Positions 8,615 to 14,745 of a stretch of 41,309 bases of DNA are shown here, piece by piece; position 1 is the stretch's first letter; the number at the start of each line of letters is the position of its first letter. The stretch is from the NCBI GenBank assembly GCA_018302225.1, contig JAGVZY010000004.1:1-41309 (forward strand). Direction: 5' to 3'. The notes below the pieces were generated by a model that was not told the origin of the DNA, searched no databases, and saw only the letters and a list, made by a program, of their open reading frames with translations. The stretch is from Candidatus Woesearchaeota archaeon. GTDB taxonomy: Archaea; Nanobdellota; Nanobdellia; SCGC-AAA011-G17; JAGVZY01. The translations under genes were made by a program, and so were the position numbers.

Positions 8615-9079
8615 ATGAGATGGAAAACACACTTAGCCTTTGCATTATTATGTGGATTATTCCTATTTAAATTCTTCAAAATTCCAGTTTACTTATTTTT
8701 CCCTCTTGTTTTATTTGGTGCTTTACTTCCAGATTTAGACACTCCTCAAAGCAAGATAGGAAAAAAAGTCCCCCTTATTTCAAAACTAGCAAATTTTCTT
8801 TTAGGGCACAGAGGTATATTTCACTCAGTGTTATTCTTAGCCTTACTTTACTTTGCCTTTTCTTTTTTAATTGGAAAATGGTACGCTTTAGCTCTAGCCT
8901 TAGGATATTTAAGCCACTTAGTTATAGACGGGTTTACAATTGCAGGTATTAATTATTTAAACCCAATAGCAAAGCTTCATGTTTCAGGATTTATAGAAAC
9001 CGGAACATTCTCAGAAACAATTTTATTATTTATTTTAATAGGCCTAGATATAATTAAGATATACGGCTTAATAATCTAA
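8615..9079 (+). CDS. YdjM/DUF457-like membrane-bound metal-dependent hydrolase
   Basis: A 154-residue polytopic protein with about four membrane segments. The family markers are the N-terminal WKTHLAF, then LPDLDTP, HRGIFHS and GYLSHLVIDGFT; the histidines and aspartates form the presumed metal site of LexA-binding or YdjM-type putative hydrolases. The biochemical function of the family is unsettled. GGTATATAAATT at about 8580-8592 is a TATA element about 26 bases before the ATG, so the gene is probably leaderless and transcribed on its own. Confidence 0.8.
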   Translation: MRWKTHLAFALLCGLFLFKFFKIPVYLFFPLVLFGALLPDLDTPQSKIGKKVPLISKLANFLLGHRGIFHSVLFLALLYFAFSFLIGKWYALALALGYLSHLVIDGFTIAGINYLNPIAKLHVSGFIETGTFSETILLFILIGLDIIKIYGLII

Positions 9080-9117
9080 TTCGACATTATGACATAGTTG
9101 ACATCTATGCGTGAGCC

Positions 9118-9141
9118 TTATAAAGAAGTAAGTACTTACTT
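9118..9141 (+). promoter_or_regulatory. Promoter of the radA operon with overlapping perfect palindrome
   Basis: TTATAAA at 9118-9124 is a TATA box. One base later, 9126-9141 is a perfect 16-base palindrome, AAGTAAGTACTTACTT, lying between the TATA box and the predicted start (about 9147). A dimeric regulator bound there would block assembly of the transcription complex. The role is inferred; the palindrome itself is exact. Confidence 0.55.
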
Positions 9142-9146
9142 TGTTT

Positions 9147-9264
9147 AAGCCATGAGGTTCGCCCTTAGCCCAAGGGTTTAACCTTATAGTTTAGTACAAC
9201 TTAAATCTTTGATTATTAAAATCAGAGATTTTAATGAAATAAAATCCGAAAGGAAGGTGGAAAT
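9147..9264 (+). promoter_or_regulatory. Structured leader of the radA operon
   Basis: About 118 bases between the predicted start and the ATG at 9265. It can form a hairpin at 9156-9183 (GGTT and CCCTT pairing with AAGGG and AACC) and an 11-bp hairpin at 9203-9231 (AAATCTTTGAT with ATCAGAGATTT, loop of 7), and ends in the Shine-Dalgarno AGGAAGGTGG at 9251-9260. Most promoters here give leaderless messages, so a long folded leader stands out. It could instead be a separate small RNA. Confidence 0.45.
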
Positions 9265-9528
9265 ATGACAAAACCAATAAAAAAATTTAGAGCAGGAAAC
9301 ATAGAAGCAGTTCTATGGTTCAATGAGAAAATAATAGAAGGAAACAAAGTAGGTTTCAAGACAGCATCTTTAAGAAGATTCTGGAAAGATAAAGACAAAG
9401 ATATCTGGCGTGATGAAGTTGTTAATTTAAGAAAACAAGACATCACAAAAGCAATAATAGTTCTACAAAAAATGCAAGACGAACTTTTTCTAAATGATGA
9501 AAAAGGTGAAGAAGATGAAGAAAAGTGA
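9265..9528 (+). CDS. Small PC4/YdbC-like putative single-stranded DNA binding protein
   Basis: An 87-residue protein. The start has a strong Shine-Dalgarno (GGTGG, spacing 4). The body, [17 protein letters not shown], then [19 protein letters not shown] and [13 protein letters not shown], resembles the short proteins with a PC4/whirly-type ssDNA-binding fold (YdbC-like, KFRxGxVxAxVWxNE ... KDKDGxW ... LPKAxxxLQKA). That similarity is from memory, so the call is tentative. The C-terminus is acidic (EKGEEDEEK), as in many ssDNA-binding proteins. It overlaps the start of radA by 14 bases, which suggests co-expression with recombination functions. Confidence 0.7.
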   Translation: MTKPIKKFRAGNIEAVLWFNEKIIEGNKVGFKTASLRRFWKDKDKDIWRDEVVNLRKQDITKAIIVLQKMQDELFLNDEKGEEDEEK

Positions 9529-10486
9529 AACTGAAGAAGAAGTTTTAGATATAGACTCATTACCCGGTGTAGGAGAAGCAACAGCAGAAAAATTAAAAGA
9601 ATCTGGTTTTGATAATTTTTTAAGTATTTCAGTTGCAAGCCCGGCAGATTTAGCCGAGGCTGCTGGAGTTACAGAAGCTGCAGCAAGAAAAATAATTTAT
9701 GCTGCACGTGAAAAGTTTGATGTTGGTTTCCAATCAGGTGATGATTTGTTAAGAAAGCGTGATAATGTTATTAGAATTACTACAGGTGCAAAAGCACTAG
9801 ATAATTTATTTGGTGGTGGAGTAGAAACAGGGGGTATTACTGAATGTTATGGTGAATATGGTTCTGGAAAATCTAGCTTAGCACATGAACTTGCAGTTAC
9901 AGTTCAATTATCAAGAGAAAAAGGTGGTGCAGAAGGCATGGCTGTTTGGATTGATACAGAAGGAACTCTTAGACCAGAAAGAATGAAACAAATTGCAACA
10001 GCTTTAGGAATGGATGTTGATGCTGTTCTAAAAAATTTTAGAGGTGTTCGTGCTTTCAATTCAGATCATCAAATGTTATTAGTAGACAAAATAGAATCTC
10101 TAATTAAAAAAGATAAACTTCCAATAAAATTAGTAATTGTAGATTCTTTAATGGGACATTTCAGGTCAGAGTTTATTGGAAGAGGCACTTTAGCAGACAG
10201 GCAACAAAAAATAAACAAACACTTGCACGCATTACTAAAACTTTCACAAACATATAATTTAGCAGTATATGTTACTAATCAAGTAATGTCTAGGCCAGAT
10301 GTTTTCTTTGGTGACCCAACAGCAGCTATAGGGGGACACATAGTCGCGCATATGAGTACTGTTAGAGTCTACTTAAGAAAAGGAAAAAAAGGAACAAGAG
10401 TTGCAAGAATGATAGATGCACCACATTTACCAGATACAGAAGCAATTTTTAACATTACAACAGATGGACTTAAGGATGTAGAATAA
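9515..10486 (+). CDS. radA: RadA recombinase
   Basis: The archaeal Rad51/RecA orthologue, forming filaments on single-stranded DNA and driving strand exchange. The 323-residue protein has an N-terminal helix-hairpin-helix domain ([17 protein letters not shown], about residues 16-33), the Walker A GEYGSGKS at 113-120 and Walker B LVIVDSL, followed by the L1/L2 region with [11 protein letters not shown] and [12 protein letters not shown] 9515 follows GGTGA at 9505-9509; the alternative ATG 9494 has no ribosome binding site. It is co-transcribed with the small ssDNA-binding-like gene. A T-rich terminator follows the stop. Confidence 0.95.
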   Translation: MKKSETEEEVLDIDSLPGVGEATAEKLKESGFDNFLSISVASPADLAEAAGVTEAAARKIIYAAREKFDVGFQSGDDLLRKRDNVIRITTGAKALDNLFGGGVETGGITECYGEYGSGKSSLAHELAVTVQLSREKGGAEGMAVWIDTEGTLRPERMKQIATALGMDVDAVLKNFRGVRAFNSDHQMLLVDKIESLIKKDKLPIKLVIVDSLMGHFRSEFIGRGTLADRQQKINKHLHALLKLSQTYNLAVYVTNQVMSRPDVFFGDPTAAIGGHIVAHMSTVRVYLRKGKKGTRVARMIDAPHLPDTEAIFNITTDGLKDVE

Positions 10487-10490
10487 GTCC

Positions 10491-10504
10491 TTTTTTATTT
10501 TTTT
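10491..10504 (+). terminator. T-rich terminator after radA
   Basis: TTTTTTATTTTTTT starts 4 bases after the radA stop, the oligo-T type of archaeal terminator, with no hairpin needed. Confidence 0.6.
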
Positions 10505-10542
10505 AAAAAGCCTTATAAATTAAACAGACTTAAATTAAATAT

Positions 10543-11346
10543 ATGCAAGAAGAAAAGTTATTAGATATAGGAGATTTAAAATTATTCTGTGAAGATACAC
10601 TTTTAACAGATAAAATTCCCCACCAAAGTATAGATTTAATAATTACTTCTCCACCTTATAATGTAGATATAAAATATAATTCTCACAATGATAAGATTAC
10701 TTATAAAAAATATCTTGAATTTAGTTCTAAATGGTTAGCTCGTTGTTTTGAATGGCTAAAAGAAGACGGAAGACTTTGTCTTAATATTCCCCTAGATAAA
10801 AATAAGGGTGGCCAACAAAGTGTTGGAGCAGATTTAACAACTCTTGCGAAAAAAATTGGATTTAAATATCATTCAACTATAGTTTGGAATGAAGGGAATA
10901 TTTCAAGAAGAACAGCTTGGGGATCTTGGCTTAGTGCTTCTGCACCTTATGTTATTGCTCCTGTAGAATTAATAGTTATTTTATATAAAAAAGAATGGAA
11001 AAAAATTATTAAAAAACAATCAGATATCTCAAAAGAAGAATTCATAAATTGGACAAATGGTTTATGGACATTTAATGGCCAAAATAAAAAAAAGGCAAAT
11101 GGCCACCCCGCGCCATTTCCAATTGAATTACCAAAAAGATGCATAAAATTATTCAGTTATGTAGGCGATACAGTTTTAGATCCTTTTATGGGAAGTGGTT
11201 CAACAATGATTGCAGCATTACTAAATAATCGAAAAGCTATAGGCCTAGAAATAGATAAAGAATATTATTCTTTAGCCAAAAAAAGAATAATAGAAGAAAC
11301 AAAAATTTTAGATAAAAAACTATTACCCTCACTATTAATTAGGTAA
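10543..11346 (+). CDS. Type II DNA methyltransferase, beta class
   Basis: A 267-residue amino-methyltransferase of a restriction-modification system. Catalytic motif IV, TSPPYN, is at residues 35-40 and the AdoMet-binding motif I, DPFMGSGST, near residue 213. This order (IV before I) is the beta class. SPPY is more usual for N4-cytosine enzymes, DPPY for N6-adenine, so the methylated base is left open. A TATA element, CTTATAAATT, near 10511-10520 puts the transcription start at about the ATG. The gene is followed 5 bases later by an HNH nuclease gene, its likely cognate restriction enzyme. Confidence 0.88.
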   Translation: MQEEKLLDIGDLKLFCEDTLLTDKIPHQSIDLIITSPPYNVDIKYNSHNDKITYKKYLEFSSKWLARCFEWLKEDGRLCLNIPLDKNKGGQQSVGADLTTLAKKIGFKYHSTIVWNEGNISRRTAWGSWLSASAPYVIAPVELIVILYKKEWKKIIKKQSDISKEEFINWTNGLWTFNGQNKKKANGHPAPFPIELPKRCIKLFSYVGDTVLDPFMGSGSTMIAALLNNRKAIGLEIDKEYYSLAKKRIIEETKILDKKLLPSLLIR

Positions 11347-11351
11347 ATAAA

Positions 11352-11945
11352 ATGATTAAAAAAATAAAAAGTTTATCTCAATCAGATTTAATTATGGAAT
11401 ATTTTAAGAAAAATCCTAAACGTGAAATAAAACATCCAGAGATTGTAGACTGGGCAGTTGCAGAATTAAAAAAGCAGACAGGAGAAATTTTTAGAGATCC
11501 TGATAGAGCAATAAGAAAACTCTCTCAACAAGGCCAGTTAATAAAGATTTCAAAAGGTGTTTATAAATATGACCCTGATTTTATTATACATCGAGAGCTT
11601 GAGGACTTTACTCCAATTCAAAAAGAAGAAATTTTCAAAAGAGATAAATATAAATGTGTCATTTGTGGAAAAGGTAGAGCTGAAGGAGTAGAAATTCATG
11701 CAGATCATATTAAACCCAAAGAACTTGGTGGAAAAGCAGAAATTGAAAATGGCCAAACTTTATGTGCTCAACATAATTTTCAGAAGAAATACTATAAACA
11801 AACTGAAACTGGAAAAAGAATGTTTTTTCGACTCTATGAACTCGCAAAGAAAAACAATGATAAAGAATTAATATCTTTTTGCGAAGATATTCTAAAACTT
11901 TATGATAAACACAAAATTAATGGACACATTATTTGGAAGAACTAA
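11352..11945 (+). CDS. HNH-family type II restriction endonuclease (putative)
   Basis: A 197-residue nuclease. Residues 1-80 look like a winged-helix DNA-binding region (SQSDLIMEYF ... DRAIRKLSQQGQLIKISKGVYKY). Residues 95-150 are an HNH domain: zinc cysteines CVICG (C102, C105), the catalytic HADHIKPKELGG and the second zinc pair CAQH. A C-terminal helical region follows. Position directly after a DNA methyltransferase, in the same transcription unit, argues for a type II restriction enzyme. A stand-alone HNH nuclease is less likely. Confidence 0.82.
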   Translation: MIKKIKSLSQSDLIMEYFKKNPKREIKHPEIVDWAVAELKKQTGEIFRDPDRAIRKLSQQGQLIKISKGVYKYDPDFIIHRELEDFTPIQKEEIFKRDKYKCVICGKGRAEGVEIHADHIKPKELGGKAEIENGQTLCAQHNFQKKYYKQTETGKRMFFRLYELAKKNNDKELISFCEDILKLYDKHKINGHIIWKN

Positions 11946-11962
11946 TTTCTTATTTTAATAGA

Positions 11963-11975
11963 AAACTATATATCT
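11963..11975 (+). promoter_or_regulatory. TATA promoter of the structured RNA
   Basis: AAAACTATATATC lies about 27 bases before the first base of the perfect closing helix of the RNA at 11999, the spacing expected for an archaeal TATA box. Confidence 0.55.
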
Positions 11976-11998
11976 TAGTTCGTATTTATATTAAAAAT

Positions 11999-12231
11999 AG
12001 TAAGCTGGTTAGGACATTTCGGTTGTCCTGAAAAGGATGTGTTCATACAAGCCTCTGTCAGATATCAACCATTAATGCAGTGCCTGGACTATAACTCACT
12101 GTACGAAACCTGTATCTGTTAAGCTTCTCTGTGACGCGAATGAGATAACCTTTAAAACACATTTATAGGTTAAGTTTCGATCAAAGCAGTGTTTGAGGAA
12201 CTCAGTCACCGAGTCCAGAAATTAGCTTACT
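11999..12231 (+). ncRNA. Structured RNA of unknown family, closed by a 12-bp helix
   Basis: This occupies most of the only gap over 300 bases without a protein gene (11946-12246). It is clearly richer in G+C than its neighbours and has no long reading frame. The 5' end AGTAAGCTGGTT (11999-12010) pairs perfectly, allowing G-U, with AATTAGCTTACT (12220-12231). Inside are hairpins 12011-12029 (6 bp), 12076-12103 (7 bp), 12146-12172 (6 bp) and 12194-12204, plus longer stems 12059-12065/12112-12118 and 12131-12135/12205-12209. The loop segment CTGGACT (12084-12090) is fully complementary to AGTCCAG (12212-12218), a possible pseudoknot. RNase P and SRP RNA signatures are missing. It might also be a leader of the gene that starts 15 bases later. 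Confidence 0.62.
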
Positions 12232-12246
12232 AATTTATTTTGTAAA

Positions 12247-12435
12247 ATGGTAAAAAGAAAAAAAATTGCAGGAAGATCACCAAGTAACAAAAGCAAAGAG
12301 TCAAAAGTTAAGAAATTAATTAGACTTGCAAAGTTAAGGATCAAGAAACATAAAAGGAAATTCTCTCAAAAGTTTAGAGCTAGTAAGAAAAAATCAGTTA
12401 AAAGATCCTCTAAATCTAAAAAGAAAAAGCGATAA
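12247..12435 (+). CDS. Tiny, extremely basic protein
   Basis: A 62-residue protein of which more than half is lysine or arginine, with serine as the other main residue. It has two blocks: KSKESKVKKLIRLAKLRIKK may form an amphipathic helix, and the tail, KKSVKRSSKSKKKKR, is histone-H1-like. It has no acidic stretch, cysteine or membrane segment. Nucleic-acid binding (chromatin, ribosome or the RNA just upstream) is inferred from charge alone. An A-rich frame can occur by chance, but the codon choice and a T-run terminator right after the stop support a gene. Confidence 0.6.
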   Translation: MVKRKKIAGRSPSNKSKESKVKKLIRLAKLRIKKHKRKFSQKFRASKKKSVKRSSKSKKKKR

Positions 12436-12439
12436 GGTC

Positions 12440-12445
12440 TTTTTT
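12440..12445 (+). terminator. Oligo-T terminator after the basic-protein gene
   Basis: A run of six T begins 5 bases after the stop codon (GGTCTTTTTTAG). It lies between this gene and the convergent tRNA. Confidence 0.4.
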
Positions 12446-12471
12446 AGTATAATCAAACTTTTTGTTTATCA

Positions 12472-12545
12472 TGCCCCCACCAGGATTTGAACCTGGGTCT
12501 CAACCTCCGCGGGGTTGCATTCTATCCAAACTATACTATAGGGGC
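12472..12545 (-). tRNA. tRNA-Arg(GCG), with unusual C33
   Basis: A 74-base cloverleaf on the minus strand. Acceptor GCCCCTA pairs with TGGGGGC and the discriminator is A. The anticodon stem is CAACC/GGTTG with the 7-base loop CCGCGGA. The T arm is CCAGG/CCTGG with loop TTCAAAT. By loop position the anticodon is GCG (Arg, CGC/CGT codons), and the D-loop TTTGGATA fits arginine tRNAs. Two oddities: position 33 is C instead of the near-universal T, and the D stem has a possible A12-A23 mismatch. CCA is not encoded. The TATA box at 12576-12583 is its likely promoter. Confidence 0.85.
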
Positions 12546-12575
12546 TTTAAATTAAGTTTATAGTATTTCAAAAGA

Positions 12576-12583
12576 TTTATAAA
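12576..12583. promoter_or_regulatory. Symmetric TATA box shared by tRNA-Arg and the zinc-ribbon gene
   Basis: TTTATAAA is its own reverse complement. Its centre is 27 bases before ATG 12607 on the plus strand (leaderless) and about 34 bases before the tRNA 5' end on the minus strand, so one box can serve both directions. Confidence 0.5.
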
Positions 12584-12606
12584 GGTTCTTTAAATTTGGG
12601 ATTAGC

Positions 12607-12777
12607 ATGACAGATTTAATATGTAATTCATGTAAAGTTCCTATAGCAAATCAAAGGGGCGTAGTTAAGTTCAAATGTCCTAATTGTGGGGATTTTGTTA
12701 TAATTAGATGTAAGCATTGCAGAGAACTAGGCTCAAAATATCTCTGTCAAAAATGTGGTTTCTCAGGACCTAATTAG
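12607..12777 (+). CDS. Small zinc-ribbon protein (HVO_2753-like family)
   Basis: A 56-residue protein with four CxxC-type pairs: CNSC, CPNC, CKHC and CQKC, enough to bind two zinc ions. It opens MTDLICNSCKVPI and ends CGFSGPN. This matches the short archaeal zinc-finger proteins commonly encoded immediately upstream of elongation factor 1-beta, as here (9 bases away). The exact role is not established; a link to translation or RNA binding is inferred from this conserved neighbourhood. The ATG sits at the predicted transcription start, so it should be leaderless. Confidence 0.88.
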   Translation: MTDLICNSCKVPIANQRGVVKFKCPNCGDFVIIRCKHCRELGSKYLCQKCGFSGPN

Positions 12778-12786
12778 GAAATTAAA

Positions 12787-13062
12787 ATGGCCCAAGTAAT
12801 TGTTACATTAAGCATAATGCCTTCTTCACCAGATGATGATTTAGATGCAATTGAAGAATCAGCAAAAGAAAAAATTAAAGCTTTTGATGGCGAACTTGCA
12901 AAATCAGAAAGAAAACCTGTTGCATTTGGATTAAAAAGTATAGAATTAATTTTTACAATGGATGAAAAGAAAGGTTCAACAGACGAATTAGAATCCGAAA
13001 TTTCTCAGATAGAAAATGTTAACAGTGTTTCAGTAACTGATGTAAGAAGAATGTTTGGATAA
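12787..13062 (+). CDS. ef1b: Elongation factor 1-beta (aEF1B)
   Basis: The 91-residue guanine-nucleotide exchange factor for aEF1A, recharging it with GTP during translation elongation. The family traits are visible: small size, start MAQVIVTLSIMPSSPDDDL, and the central KPVAFGLKSIELIFTMDE, with a C-terminal VTDVRRMFG that matches the usual V(T/S)D(V/I)RR ending. It is in an operon with the upstream zinc-ribbon protein. It converges with the tldD genes with no gap. Confidence 0.93.
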   Translation: MAQVIVTLSIMPSSPDDDLDAIEESAKEKIKAFDGELAKSERKPVAFGLKSIELIFTMDEKKGSTDELESEISQIENVNSVSVTDVRRMFG

Positions 13063-14685
13063 TTATTTTTTATTTCTAAAATATTTCCTCGGAATTCTTA
13101 CAATTGGTCTTCCAGGTCTATCTAAAATATCTCTTTGTAAACTGCCTATTTCTGCAGATTCAAATAATATTCCAGGAGCATAAGTTGTAGAGGGAATTTC
13201 TCCGGACAACGAACCACAAGTTCCATCATCAAAAACATATTGATCAGTTGTTGCAACAATTTTATTTAACAAAGTATAAACTGTTCCAATCATATAAGCA
13301 TCTCTTACTCTTTCAAGTTTTTTTCTTCCAGGATAAATTCTAAATGTATAAGCTGGATAAACTGTTAAAAGAGAATTCTCATAATCTATACACCCATGAG
13401 AAGCTCTACGCATAATCAAACCATAAGGTATTTTTTTATTTATACAAATTTTAATCATCTTTTCTTTTAATTTATCAAAGCTATACACTTTTTCAGATTC
13501 AAGAATCAAATTACTCATTCTTGAAACTGGAGATAAGGTATCTTGAGCCAAACCATGACCATTTGATTTAATACCTAAGTAACCTGCACTTTGTCTAGAA
13601 GTTAAATAATTTTTAAGAATCCCATTTTTAATTAATTCAACTTTTTCTGCCTTAACTCCTTCTTCATCTATAAAATGATAAGTATACGAATTAGGAATTA
13701 AAGGATCATCATATAATGAGATAAAATCCGGAGCAACTTTCTTGCCTATTTTATTTTCAAAAATATTAACTTTTCTTTCTTGAAATCTTTCACGAATATC
13801 TTGTTGCATAATTACGCCCTCAAGAATATGTCCTGCACCTTCATGTGCAACAAACCCGCCAAAATGACCTTCTGAAAGCAAAGGATACACACCATGTACT
13901 TCAACAGGTGCATCTTTAATTTCATTTAAATCTTCTATTAATTTTTCACCCAATTCGATTAAGGTTTCATTGTTAGGCAATTTAGTATAATCTCTTCCAG
14001 AAAGAAGACGAGACAAAGGAATAACTAAATTTTCTTTATTTAACATTTCAATAGTAAGATTAATAGCATAATTCAAAAAAGGTGTAAAGACTTTAGTGCC
14101 TTCTGAATTAATTAAATATCTTTTAATCTGAGTCACCCTACACGATATATTAGTGTTTAATACTTCTTTTTTAAGAAGTTTTGCAGATACTTCAGATAAT
14201 CTTTCTTCAAGATCTTGGTATATTCCAGTAACATCCAAATTTTTTTTGTCTCTTGCAATATACTTAATAGGTTCTTCTTCAGAAAAATACAAAAATACAT
14301 CTCTTAAGCCTTTATATTCTATATTCTTTTGTTTTCTGATATTATAATCCTCAGAAGCATCCCAATAAGCTTTGTTAAAACCCCTTATCAATTCTCTCAT
14401 ACTTCCAGTTTCATTTATATTTGTAGGAAGAATAATCTCTTCTGTACCAAATCCTCCCCCTTTTTTATAATCACCTATTCTAACTTCTATTCTCCCTTGA
14501 ATCGGGTCGTCTTCACTAAATTCTTCATTGATTACACCCCCATTTTTAATTTTAAAAAGTAGTTCTCTTTTATTTTTAGTACTAATAGAAGTAAAAAATG
14601 GGCTAAGAATTTTATTATTATATTTAGCGTCTAATACCTTTTTAAGTCCTTTTTCCATTACTCCAAATAACTTCTCATCAGCCAT
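13063..14685 (-). CDS. tldD: TldD-family metallopeptidase, copy 2
   Basis: A 540-residue predicted zinc peptidase of the TldD/PmbA family, which degrades unfolded peptides or matures ribosomally made ones. The zinc/catalytic motif HEGAGH is at His281-Glu282-His286 and the third-ligand cysteine region is DGTCGSLSG. RQSAGYLG and ASHGCIDYE mark the C-terminal domain. It is longer than E. coli TldD (about 480). Start ATG 14685 (MADEKLF) was preferred over GTG 14694 because the TATA at 14712-14718 would give a leaderless message. It is a diverged paralogue of the next gene, with the motif at the identical residue numbers. Confidence 0.88.
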   Translation of the reverse strand: MADEKLFGVMEKGLKKVLDAKYNNKILSPFFTSISTKNKRELLFKIKNGGVINEEFSEDDPIQGRIEVRIGDYKKGGGFGTEEIILPTNINETGSMRELIRGFNKAYWDASEDYNIRKQKNIEYKGLRDVFLYFSEEEPIKYIARDKKNLDVTGIYQDLEERLSEVSAKLLKKEVLNTNISCRVTQIKRYLINSEGTKVFTPFLNYAINLTIEMLNKENLVIPLSRLLSGRDYTKLPNNETLIELGEKLIEDLNEIKDAPVEVHGVYPLLSEGHFGGFVAHEGAGHILEGVIMQQDIRERFQERKVNIFENKIGKKVAPDFISLYDDPLIPNSYTYHFIDEEGVKAEKVELIKNGILKNYLTSRQSAGYLGIKSNGHGLAQDTLSPVSRMSNLILESEKVYSFDKLKEKMIKICINKKIPYGLIMRRASHGCIDYENSLLTVYPAYTFRIYPGRKKLERVRDAYMIGTVYTLLNKIVATTDQYVFDDGTCGSLSGEIPSTTYAPGILFESAEIGSLQRDILDRPGRPIVRIPRKYFRNKK

Positions 14686-14745
14686 ACAAAGCACATTTTA
14701 AAGATTTAAGCTTATAAAACTAATGTTACATAATTAATCCAAGTA

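Noticed and set aside
9231-9638. Minus-strand 135-codon frame over the radA operon start
   Set aside because: It runs opposite two well-supported genes and the leader, and its composition (S, L, F) is typical of reversed coding sequence.
12205-12231. Similarity of CCAGAAATTAGCTTAC to the RNase P CR-V motif (AGAANNNGGCUUAC)
   Set aside because: The complementary strand is at the very 5' end of the RNA, without the GAGGAAAGUC box, the bulged U or any P1-P3 sequence before it, so the RNase P topology is not possible.
11999-12231. SRP (7S) RNA, because 5' and 3' ends pair
   Set aside because: No helix 8 with a GGAA-type loop and AGCA asymmetric loop can be found, and the sequence is shorter than usual archaeal 7S RNA.
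12472-12545. tRNA-Pro by reading CGG in the anticodon loop
   Set aside because: A five-pair anticodon stem CAACC/GGTTG fixes a seven-base loop in which positions 34-36 are GCG; reading CGG would need a shifted loop.
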